Source of the DNA: Crocinitomicaceae bacterium
Lineage (GTDB): Bacteria > Bacteroidota > Bacteroidia > Flavobacteriales_D > Crocinitomicaceae
NCBI GenBank assembly: GCA_023264075.1
Contig: JALQTG010000186.1
Span: forward strand, 1 to 13,062
Length of the DNA stretch: 13,062 nucleotides
Reading direction: 5' to 3'
The notes under the pieces were generated by a model. It searched no databases. It had not been told where the DNA came from and saw only the letters and a program-made list of their open reading frames with translations. Below, piece by piece: positions 1-7,021 of this stretch (position 1 is the first letter of the stretch; each line of letters starts with the position of its first letter). The position numbers and the translations under genes are program-made.

Positions 1-2019
1 GGTCTTTTTGTACTGTGTCTTATTTTCGATTGGTCGGGGGATTCAACCTACACCGCCACTAAGTCTGTACTTGTCATTGGTGCAATCGGTGTTGGTGCAA
101 TGGCGTTGATGACTGGACTTCGTCAAGTCAAATTAAACGGAACAGCTGTTGCTTCTGTCGCTGGATTGCTTGGGCTAGTAGCGCCTGTTATTTTAGGTGT
201 TCAAGGGTGGGATGACCACGACCGAAGTAATCGTTCTACGGCGCGTGCTTTAGCGATTAATTACTTAGAGAGTTGTGCTCCAAATTCCATTTTGTATACG
301 AATGGTGATAACGACACTTTCCCATTGTGGTACTTGCAAGAGGTAGAAGGAATTCGTACAGATGTTCGTGTAGCCAACCTTTCGCTTATGCAGACAGATT
401 GGTATACAGAGCAAATGACCATGAAGGCATATGATTCAGACCCGTTGCCCATTAAATTTAGAGAAGATCAAATATTGATGGGAGCTGGAAATACGGATTA
501 TGTGCTCTTTGTTGATTATGAAATGTACAAAAACTCTGTTGGACCCGAAAAAGCACGTCAATTAATGGAACTCAAGATTTCCAGTAACTTATCTCAGTTC
601 AATCGGGCCTTGATGCAATTCCATCAAGGTATGTTAGGTGCTTTTGGTGTAATGGCTATAAAGGATCCAACTATAAATCCCGATGTGGAACGTGTTAAGG
701 AATACTTGGCTTCTCCAAAAGAAAGCCCAGGTTATGGGGATTATGAAAATACGGAGAAACTGGTTCAATTGATTTTTCAATGGATCAATGGCAGTAAACT
801 AGAGGTCAACCAAGAGGTCGCTAAGCAGATTCAAGATGCGGCTATGCGTTGGACAAAGGATTGGGATTACTTACCAATAGATGTGGCCATGGAGTTCGTG
901 CGTGACGATAATAACATGCTGAAATCGCCAAGTGGTAGAGATTTACGTTTCTTCCCTTCGAAAGGATTTATTCTTCAAGTTAATCCTGAAAATGCGTTAG
1001 CATCTGGTGTTATTAACGAAGAGGAGCGTAACCTGTGTGAGAATGAAATTCGTTTCAGCTTCGCCAAAGGTCGAATGTTTAGCAGTGATGTAAACGGTTT
1101 AAGTCGCGAAGAAGTAATGATGCTAGATATCCTTGCCAACTTCGAATGGAAGCGTGGGATTTACTTTTCGAGCCCTGGTGGGTCAAGTGTTGCAAAATCG
1201 CTCTACGGTGATGGAAGGTTGGTGTCATATGGACAAACATCTGTCTTGACTCCATTAAAGTTACAGTATGCTGCAGAAAATTCGAAGCGCCATTCATATG
1301 ATAATATTATGAATAAGTACGATTATGGTAATTTGAAGAAAGAAGGCGTATTGGTGGATTACTACGTACGTCGCCATACGGCTCAGTACCGTTCTAACTT
1401 TATTGAATTAGCCGCAATGTATGCGCAAGATTACCGAACGAATCCGAGTAAAGAGATAGCAGATAAGGTTGAAGAAATCATTCGTTATGGAATGGAAGAA
1501 CTTCCTATGGAACGTGTTTTAGATATGGGTGAACCGCGCCCGGTTGGCAAGCGACTGTCAAATGGACAACAAGTTTATACGGATGGTCGATTGGCTGATT
1601 TTGTATCAATTTTGTACCAAGTGGATAAAGTAGAGGCAGGGAATAAATTGGCGGACGAGTACTTGGATCAGTTGGAAACCATCATGAACTGGCAAGAATA
1701 CAGCAGACCTTTGTTGGTGTATAAGAACCAAGAGGATTTTATCGCATTCTGTATGAACTTTATGAGTGTTTACCGCGATGTGCTTTCCTCAAGTACAGAA
1801 GGTCCGTTGGCGGATAGAGTAGTGGCAATGGAACAGCGTTTATCGAATCGAATCGTTCCTCAAATTGCACAGGCGATAAGTAATGAAACCACGGCTGAGA
1901 TTAAAAGCAACCGCACAGTAACTCGTAAGATGGAGCGCGAAGCACAGGAGTTTTTAGCCTTGTTCGAAGCGTTGTTGATGGAAAATGGATTAATGGAGGC
2001 AGCTGAAGGTGACAACTAG
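1..2019 (+). CDS. DUF2723 membrane protein, C-terminal part (5' end outside window)
   Basis: The reading frame is open from base 1, so this is the 3' portion (672 residues) of a longer gene. The first in-frame ATG at 100 lies inside a membrane helix and is not a credible start. Visible parts are the end of one hydrophobic segment, two more membrane helices (about nt 64-117 and 145-204), then a long soluble region to the stop. Just after the last helix come WDDHDRS and, at nt 295-342, YTNGDNDTFPLWYLQE, which I recognise as characteristic of DUF2723 proteins of Bacteroidota. That family is related to the TMEM260/protein O-mannosyltransferase (GT-C) group, whose catalytic membrane part would be upstream of this window. 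A role in glycosylating exported proteins or glycans is inferred from the family, not shown here. The 3' end overlaps the deacetylase gene by 11 bases, which suggests co-transcription and translational coupling. Family call is firm; molecular function is uncertain. Confidence 0.85.
   Translation, partial: GLFVLCLIFDWSGDSTYTATKSVLVIGAIGVGAMALMTGLRQVKLNGTAVASVAGLLGLVAPVILGVQGWDDHDRSNRSTARALAINYLESCAPNSILYTNGDNDTFPLWYLQEVEGIRTDVRVANLSLMQTDWYTEQMTMKAYDSDPLPIKFREDQILMGAGNTDYVLFVDYEMYKNSVGPEKARQLMELKISSNLSQFNRALMQFHQGMLGAFGVMAIKDPTINPDVERVKEYLASPKESPGYGDYENTEKLVQLIFQWINGSKLEVNQEVAKQIQDAAMRWTKDWDYLPIDVAMEFVRDDNNMLKSPSGRDLRFFPSKGFILQVNPENALASGVINEEERNLCENEIRFSFAKGRMFSSDVNGLSREEVMMLDILANFEWKRGIYFSSPGGSSVAKSLYGDGRLVSYGQTSVLTPLKLQYAAENSKRHSYDNIMNKYDYGNLKKEGVLVDYYVRRHTAQYRSNFIELAAMYAQDYRTNPSKEIADKVEEIIRYGMEELPMERVLDMGEPRPVGKRLSNGQQVYTDGRLADFVSILYQVDKVEAGNKLADEYLDQLETIMNWQEYSRPLLVYKNQEDFIAFCMNFMSVYRDVLSSSTEGPLADRVVAMEQRLSNRIVPQIAQAISNETTAEIKSNRTVTRKMEREAQEFLALFEALLMENGLMEAAEGDN
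1995..1999 (+). promoter_or_regulatory. Shine-Dalgarno site for the GTG-started deacetylase gene
   Basis: GGAGG ends 9 bases before the GTG at 2009. Good Shine-Dalgarno matches are sparse in this window, so this one supports the GTG start and the 11-base overlap with the preceding gene. Confidence 0.55.
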
Positions 2020-2626
2020 ATTGTTCAGTGTTCCCAGGTTTGTGAAATGGGTCTTTCCGGAGCAAATTTGGTCATTCGAAAAGCAAGGGGGTGCTTATCT
2101 CACGTTTGATGATGGTCCTCACCCTGAGCTTACACCATGGTTGCTGGATTATTTGAAATCCGAGAACATTGTAGCGACGTTCTTTTTGCTGGGTGAGCAT
2201 GTAGAGAAGTATCCCCATTTAGTAGAAGCAATCTGCGCTGCTGGTCATGATATTGGAAATCATGGGCATAAACATTTGCGCTTTGGCGAGGTAACAGATG
2301 AGGAGTACTTTGAAAATTATAGAAAGGGTCAACATTTTCAAACCATCAATTATTTTCGCCCGCCATACGGGAAGATAGATTGTTCTATGGCAAAAAGAAT
2401 TGGGGAGACATCGAAGTTGGCCATGTGGTCGTGGTTGAGTTACGATTTTGACTTGGAAGTGCCGGGTGCTGTGATTGTGAATAAGTTAGAAAAGCAATTA
2501 AGAAAAGGAGATATTTTAGTTTTTCATGAAAATGAACACACTGCGAATCGATTGGAGACCTTGCTGCCGAGAGTTGTTGAAGTGATAAGAAAAAAAGGAT
2601 TTGCGTTTAAAACGTTTCCGAAATAA
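2009..2626 (+). CDS. polysaccharide deacetylase family protein (CE4/NodB domain)
   Basis: This 205-residue protein is almost entirely a NodB homology domain, which removes N- or O-acetyl groups from glycans such as peptidoglycan or other GlcNAc polymers using a divalent metal. Motif 1 TFDDGP (32-37) supplies the base D34 and metal ligand D35. Motif 2 GNHGHKH (83-89) supplies H85 and H89. Motif 3 is RPPYG (117-121). Motif 4 lies around SWLSYDFD (141-148), and motif 5 is VFHENEH (171-177) with H173 in the general-acid position. FHE replaces the more usual HD. There is no signal peptide or membrane helix, so the protein seems cytosolic or membrane-associated, as in many short flavobacterial homologues. 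The GTG start is preferred because of the GGAGG at 1995-1999 and because no in-frame ATG precedes the domain. It overlaps the DUF2723 gene and is followed 8 bases later by thiL. The true substrate cannot be told from sequence. Confidence 0.88.
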   Translation: MTTRLFSVPRFVKWVFPEQIWSFEKQGGAYLTFDDGPHPELTPWLLDYLKSENIVATFFLLGEHVEKYPHLVEAICAAGHDIGNHGHKHLRFGEVTDEEYFENYRKGQHFQTINYFRPPYGKIDCSMAKRIGETSKLAMWSWLSYDFDLEVPGAVIVNKLEKQLRKGDILVFHENEHTANRLETLLPRVVEVIRKKGFAFKTFPK

Positions 2627-2634
2627 GAAAAGTT

Positions 2635-3684
2635 ATGAGTGAAGATAGACGCACAGAGTTGAGTGAATTGGGAGAATTTGGACTAATTGATACGCTTACG
2701 AAAGAGTTCAAAAATATCAATGCTTCTTCGATTTATGGAATTGGAGATGATGCAGCAGTTATTCGTGCGAATGACGAAGAATCGTTATTAGTTTCTACGG
2801 ATATGTTGGTGGAAGGTGTTCATTTTAATTTGATGTACACACCGCTGAAGCACTTAGGATATAAAGCAGTTGTGGTGAATATCTCGGATATCTGTGCCAT
2901 GAACGGAGCGCCTGAACAAATTACTGTTTCTATTGCTGTTTCCAATCGATTTCCAAAAGAAGCGTTAGAAGAATTGTACGAAGGAATCAAAAGAGCATGC
3001 GATTTTTATAAAGTGGATTTGGTCGGTGGCGATACTACCTCCTCTCTTTCTGGATTAATGATTAGCGTTACAGCTATTGGCCGCGCGAAGAACGAAGATG
3101 TAGTTTACCGCAACGGCGCAAAAGAAAACGATTTATTAGTGGTTACTGGAGATTTGGGTGCTGCGTATATGGGACTCCAAATATTAGAACGCGAGAAAGA
3201 AGTATACAAAGCAAATCCCGATATTCAACCGGATTTGGATGGATATGATTACTTGTTGGAACGCCAGTTGAAACCAGAAGCACGGAAGGATATCATTGGT
3301 TTTTTGAAAGATCTAGACGTAAAACCGACTTCCATGATTGATATTTCGGATGGACTCGCTTCTGAAATTTTTCATTTGTGTAAGCAAAGTAATGTAGGGT
3401 GTAATCTCTACGATGAAAAAATTCCTATCGACACAAAAGTTTCTACCACTGCTATCGACTTCAATATTAGTCCAGCAACATGCGCCTTAAATGGTGGAGA
3501 GGACTACGAATTATTGTTCACCGTTTCTCAAGAGGATTTTGATAAAATCAAGGGCAACCCACATATGACTGTCATTGGACACATGACGGACGCTTCTTCA
3601 GGGAAATATCTAGTAGATAAACAAGGTGCGGCTTTTCCGTTGAAAGCGCAGGGGTGGAATCATTTTAGTGATGCTGCGGGATAG
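2635..3684 (+). CDS. thiL: thiamine-monophosphate kinase
   Basis: ThiL phosphorylates thiamine monophosphate with ATP to give thiamine diphosphate, the last step of thiamine cofactor synthesis, in the cytosol. The 349-residue product has the full set of PurM/ThiL-fold motifs: GIGDDAAV (35-42), STDMLVEGVHF (54-64), NISDICAMNG (82-91) and VGGDTTSS (130-137) in the N-terminal nucleotide- and Mg-binding half. TGDLG (171-175), MIDISDGL (234-241), NGGEDYELL (286-294) and a closing GWNHF (340-344) lie in the C-terminal half. It is slightly longer than the roughly 325-residue enterobacterial enzyme. The ATG lies 8 bases after the deacetylase stop and has no obvious Shine-Dalgarno, which is normal for Bacteroidota. 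No other thi gene or TPP riboswitch is visible nearby, so transcription probably comes from upstream. Thiamine diphosphate is the cofactor of the E1 partner of the OdhB encoded at the right edge, but the two are not co-transcribed. Confidence 0.96.
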   Translation: MSEDRRTELSELGEFGLIDTLTKEFKNINASSIYGIGDDAAVIRANDEESLLVSTDMLVEGVHFNLMYTPLKHLGYKAVVVNISDICAMNGAPEQITVSIAVSNRFPKEALEELYEGIKRACDFYKVDLVGGDTTSSLSGLMISVTAIGRAKNEDVVYRNGAKENDLLVVTGDLGAAYMGLQILEREKEVYKANPDIQPDLDGYDYLLERQLKPEARKDIIGFLKDLDVKPTSMIDISDGLASEIFHLCKQSNVGCNLYDEKIPIDTKVSTTAIDFNISPATCALNGGEDYELLFTVSQEDFDKIKGNPHMTVIGHMTDASSGKYLVDKQGAAFPLKAQGWNHFSDAAG

Positions 3685-3831
3685 TGAGATCAAAAAGAAA
3701 TGTAATTGTACAGAATCCATGAATTCATAATGCGAATGACATTGTTCCAAATTTGTTGTTAATTCATGTAATAAGCAATATAAAACAAAGTAATTGTTTG
3801 GTTATTTTAGCTAGAATCATCGAACATGTAC

Positions 3832-3839
3832 TATATTTG
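3832..3839 (+). promoter_or_regulatory. candidate Bacteroidota -7 promoter element (TATATTTG)
   Basis: TATATTTG matches the TAnnTTTG -7 consensus of the primary sigma factor in Bacteroidota. It lies in the 173-base AT-rich gap between thiL and the phosphatase gene, 18 bases before the proposed TTG start. A matching -33 TTTG is not at the usual spacing: the nearest, 3797-3800, is about 31 bases upstream, so the element is only half supported. If real, transcription would start near 3845 and leave a leader of roughly 10-15 bases. Confidence 0.4.
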
Positions 3840-3857
3840 TAGGATAACTTTATTGTT

Positions 3858-5216
3858 TTGCAAAACAGATTACATCCAAATTATTCAGTTTACATAACTA
3901 TTGCAGCAATAGCTACTACAATGATTTGGGTTTTCTGTTATTTTCTGAATTCAGACCTCTATGAACAGATAATTATTTCAATTCTCCCTTTAATTTCGTT
4001 GGGGATATTCTTCTTACAATTTATAAAACAAATAAAGAAGAACGAATTATTTTCTAATCTCATTTTTGTTTCAATTAGTTTATCAATAGTTGTTGTTGCA
4101 TTGCTCTTTCTAAATAGCTTTAGTTTTTTAGGAGTACTATTTATTGGTGTATTCCCTGCGCTATTCTTTTCTAAAAATAAACAACATCCAACGTTATCGT
4201 CATTTCTCTTTTTAGGAGTGACGTCAGTAATATTTCTAATAAAATGGCAGGGAGTTTTTAATTTGGAAAGCCCCTACCCTAAGGAGCTTTCTGGAATGTT
4301 TGATGTTATCAATGGAGCTTATCTGTTTGTGTGGATAATTCTACTTTACATTAAAATCAACCTTAATGAAAAGGGATTTGAACAGAATTTAGAAGCTGAA
4401 ATCAAAAATGCGAAAATTTCAGAAGTTCGAGCCATAGAGAGTACAAGAGAACTCAAAGAAAGTGTTGACTATGCCCGATTAATACAATATAATCTTTTAT
4501 TAGATTCTATTGATTCTTTAAATGAGCAAGCAGATTATTTTCTTTTTTATAAGCCTAAAGATAAGGTTGGGGGAGATTTTTTCTGGTGTAAGACATTAGG
4601 TGAAGACAGATTTGTGTTGTTGGTTGGTGATTGCACAGGTCATGGTATCCCGGGAGGATTTTTAACCATGATTTCGATTACGCTTTTGAATCAAATAACT
4701 ACCGATGATGAAAATATAAATACAGAATTCGTATTACAAAAACTAAACGATGGCCTTTTTAAGAACTTTGGCTCAAATTACGCTCAAAACTCCGTTAAGG
4801 ATAGTTTAGATTGTTCCATTTGTATTTTTAATAAACGTGAAAAAACGGTTGAAGTTAGTGCAGTAAATTCATCGGTTTATATTCTAAAAAAAGAAGATCA
4901 ATTTCAACATATACATGAGATTAAAGGTGATAAATTGTTTTTGGGAAACGCTTTAGAAAAATTAAATATAAATTCAACATGTCTACATTTGAGTTCCGAG
5001 GATATGATTTATATGTATTCAGATGGAGTAATTGATCAATTCGGAGGCCCGAAACAAAAGAAATTAATGAAGAGTAGATTTAAAGAATTTTTGGCTTCAA
5101 ATGGATCTCTTTCGTGTGATGCTCAAAAAACAAATTTGTCCAATATGATTTATGATTGGAAAGGCGAAAACGAGCAAACAGATGACATAATCGTTGCCGG
5201 AATACGCATGCAATAA
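3858..5216 (+). CDS. membrane-anchored SpoIIE/PP2C-type serine phosphatase
   Basis: This 452-residue protein has about six membrane helices (roughly 10-30, 35-56, 66-85, 88-104, 112-128, 148-166), a charged, probably coiled-coil linker (about 171-205) and a C-terminal SpoIIE-type PP2C phosphatase domain (about 225-452). Metal-binding motifs are present: VGGDFFW with D240, VGDCTGHG (256-263) with D258, D318 in the position of the usual GMD aspartate, YSDGVIDQ (387-394) with D389, and TDDIIVAGI (441-449). The enzyme should therefore be active on a phosphoserine or phosphothreonine protein, as in RsbU-type partner switches. Its real target is unknown because no RsbV/RsbW-like gene is adjacent. 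An in-frame stop at 3840-3842 limits the 5' end. The TTG at 3858 is chosen because the first in-frame ATG (residue 22) would cut the first helix. The gene is strikingly AT-rich and is followed 18 bases later by a receiver-domain gene. Family call is firm; start codon is moderately sure. Confidence 0.85.
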   Translation: MQNRLHPNYSVYITIAAIATTMIWVFCYFLNSDLYEQIIISILPLISLGIFFLQFIKQIKKNELFSNLIFVSISLSIVVVALLFLNSFSFLGVLFIGVFPALFFSKNKQHPTLSSFLFLGVTSVIFLIKWQGVFNLESPYPKELSGMFDVINGAYLFVWIILLYIKINLNEKGFEQNLEAEIKNAKISEVRAIESTRELKESVDYARLIQYNLLLDSIDSLNEQADYFLFYKPKDKVGGDFFWCKTLGEDRFVLLVGDCTGHGIPGGFLTMISITLLNQITTDDENINTEFVLQKLNDGLFKNFGSNYAQNSVKDSLDCSICIFNKREKTVEVSAVNSSVYILKKEDQFQHIHEIKGDKLFLGNALEKLNINSTCLHLSSEDMIYMYSDGVIDQFGGPKQKKLMKSRFKEFLASNGSLSCDAQKTNLSNMIYDWKGENEQTDDIIVAGIRMQ

Positions 5217-5234
5217 ACTTAAAAAATAAATAAA

Positions 5235-5600
5235 GTGGCAGTAAAAAATATATTATTAGTTGAGGATGAGGAAATAATTGGTTTTCTACATTCAAAACAA
5301 ATTCAATCTCTTGGGGAATATCGCACAGTTATTGTTTCTAATTCTGGCGATTATATGAATCAACTAGCTTCGAAAATGATTGACTTAGTTTTAATGGATG
5401 TTCAGCTTGGTATTTCAATGAGCGGAGTAGAACTCGCAAAGAAGGGACTCGCTGTGCATTCAACCCCTATCGTATTTGTTACAGGGGATGTTTCCTCAGT
5501 TCCTGAGTCTGTTCTCCAAGAAGTAGAGGAGTTCAAGTGTGTCGTTCAAAAACCACTACGGAAGGAAAAGATTATTGAATTATTTGATCAGTTCTTATAA
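5235..5600 (+). CDS. single-domain response regulator (CheY-like receiver)
   Basis: This 121-residue protein consists of a receiver domain alone, with no DNA-binding or enzymatic output. The phosphorylation apparatus is complete: acidic cluster E10-D11-E12 after the first strand (LLVEDEE), phosphoacceptor D55 in VLMDVQLG, T83 in FVTGD and K106 in QKP. GTG at 5235 is the start that keeps the first beta strand; no ATG is available there, and no Shine-Dalgarno is visible. It follows the SpoIIE-type phosphatase gene after 18 bases and is likely co-transcribed. The receiver could be phosphorylated by a kinase encoded elsewhere and bind the phosphatase or its coiled coil, or relay phosphate to another protein; this is inference. 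It is followed by a 139-base gap to the convergent amidohydrolase gene, in which I see only weak 5-bp inverted repeats and no clear terminator. Confidence 0.9.
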   Translation: MAVKNILLVEDEEIIGFLHSKQIQSLGEYRTVIVSNSGDYMNQLASKMIDLVLMDVQLGISMSGVELAKKGLAVHSTPIVFVTGDVSSVPESVLQEVEEFKCVVQKPLRKEKIIELFDQFL

Positions 5601-5739
5601 TTTAACCCCACTCTTTTTTAACATTACTCTAATTCGAATAGCATTTTTTGTTGCTACTTCTCGCAAACTTTCGGTGAGTATGCACAATTTTATGTGCCAA
5701 CGAAATTTAGACTATTTTGTCCTGAAGTTCAAATTGTTT

Positions 5740-7020
5740 TCATTCTTCTTCAGAGTACTTAGCTTTATATTTTTTGTATAACTCAATCTGATGATTCGTG
5801 AGCTTGACAAAATCACCTCCAACAAGTGCAGTTGTTACATGATTGGTTTTTGGCTCTAAAGCATCTCCTTTGCTAATGAAAAGCGTGGCTAATTTCCCTG
5901 ACTCAATGCTTCCTATTTTATCCGCAACACCCATGATTTCAGCTGCGTGAAGCGTAACGGATTGTATAGCTTCTTCTTCCGTGAGGCCATAAGCACGTGC
6001 TGTTCCAGCTAAAAACGGGATGTTTCGTGCATTCATAGCTTCCATATCTCCTTCATTTTGCAAGCAGAATCGAACTCCACCGTCTTTTAAGAGTTTAGGG
6101 AGACGATATACTAGATCAATTGGGTCGTCCTCGTTTTCTGGAAGTCCATGTAAACGTGGTAACATTACTGGAATTTTCGCATCACGCAACTGATCTGTTA
6201 CCATGTAGCTGTCATACCCACCTATAATAACAGGGTAAGGGATTTTCATGGATTGACAAAATTCGATAATGTCGAGCAGTTGTTTCAACTCATTAGCATG
6301 GATGTAAAGCCGTTTAGTGCCTTTGAAAATATCGTACATAGCCTCAAAACGCTGGTCGAATTTCCGCGATTTACCCGCTTCGGCGTACGCCTTTGCGGCT
6401 TGGATAAAGTCGGTGATTTCTTTCAGTTGATCCGCATATTTGTCGTTTGCTTTAATTTGAGAAGACGACCACCACCCTCCGCCAGCTAATGTTCTTGGCC
6501 AGTTTAGGTGAATTCCATCATCCACTTTAACAACTGCATCCTCCCAGTTGTATCCGTCTAAGTGCATCAATGAAGAAGCTCCTGTAATATCATTTCCTCT
6601 AGGGGTTGCTTGAGCGAAGAGTACACCATTTGTACGCACGGTTGCAATTACCCGTGATTCTACATTAAATGCAATCAATGCGCGTACGTGCGGATTGAAC
6701 TGACCAACTTCATCGTAGTCTAGCGTAGCGCGAACGGCGTCAACCTCTGTTAAACCAAGTGTTGAATTCGGAGCAATAAATCCTGGGTAGAGGTGCTGAC
6801 CTTTTGCTTCAATAATGGTATCCCATTCTTCTTTTTTGAAAGGAAAAGTCAAGGAATTCTTCACTAATGTAATGATCCCATTCTCAATCCCTACTAATCC
6901 TTGTTCGATCACTTCTCCTGTTCCGATATGTACTTTCGGACCAACGAGAAGAATTTTATTCTGAGTCAATCCAACAAGTGAAATAGCGACAAATAGCGCG
7001 GTAAATAGTATCTTGTTCAT
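5740..7020 (-). CDS. exported amidohydrolase-like protein lacking the HxH metal motif
   Basis: This 426-residue protein has a signal peptide (MNKILFTALFVAISLVGLT, probable cut before Q20) and an amidohydrolase-superfamily fold. Features are the N-terminal sandwich strand GLVGIENGIITLV, the barrel entry LYPGFIAPNSTLGL (77-90) and the C-terminal signature with PFLAGTARAYGLTEEEA (335-351) and IGSIESGKLATL (369-380). The HxH that normally follows PGFID is missing (APN in its place). The region expected to carry the catalytic aspartate reads RFCLQNEGD (317-325). H241 in LYIHANE may remain from the other ligands. It may therefore be a non-catalytic partner or use a different chemistry. The ATG at 7018-7020 is chosen over one 21 bases upstream because it begins the signal peptide directly and leaves a 1-base gap to the preceding gene instead of an overlap. 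It is surely co-transcribed with the 1022-residue amidohydrolase. Substrate unknown. Confidence 0.85.
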   Translation of the reverse strand: MNKILFTALFVAISLVGLTQNKILLVGPKVHIGTGEVIEQGLVGIENGIITLVKNSLTFPFKKEEWDTIIEAKGQHLYPGFIAPNSTLGLTEVDAVRATLDYDEVGQFNPHVRALIAFNVESRVIATVRTNGVLFAQATPRGNDITGASSLMHLDGYNWEDAVVKVDDGIHLNWPRTLAGGGWWSSSQIKANDKYADQLKEITDFIQAAKAYAEAGKSRKFDQRFEAMYDIFKGTKRLYIHANELKQLLDIIEFCQSMKIPYPVIIGGYDSYMVTDQLRDAKIPVMLPRLHGLPENEDDPIDLVYRLPKLLKDGGVRFCLQNEGDMEAMNARNIPFLAGTARAYGLTEEEAIQSVTLHAAEIMGVADKIGSIESGKLATLFISKGDALEPKTNHVTTALVGGDFVKLTNHQIELYKKYKAKYSEEE

Positions 7021-7021
7021 A

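Noticed and set aside
3719..3728. Perfect 10-base palindrome ATGAATTCAT upstream of the phosphatase gene
   Set aside because: A palindrome of this length is likely by chance in a 173-base AT-rich gap, it lies far from the candidate promoter box, and no second copy of the full motif was seen.
5601..5739. Possible terminator hairpins GCACA/TGTGC (5682-5697) and TAGCA/TGCTA (5639-5655)
   Set aside because: Stems are only 5 bp with weak pairing and no following T-run, so they are not distinguishable from chance in AT-rich sequence.
5539..5781. A + strand 80-codon open frame overlapping the end of the receiver gene and the intergenic gap
   Set aside because: It begins inside the receiver gene in another frame, runs into the 3' end of the opposite-strand amidohydrolase, and encodes a phenylalanine-rich product expected from AT-rich DNA; no start signal or family resemblance.
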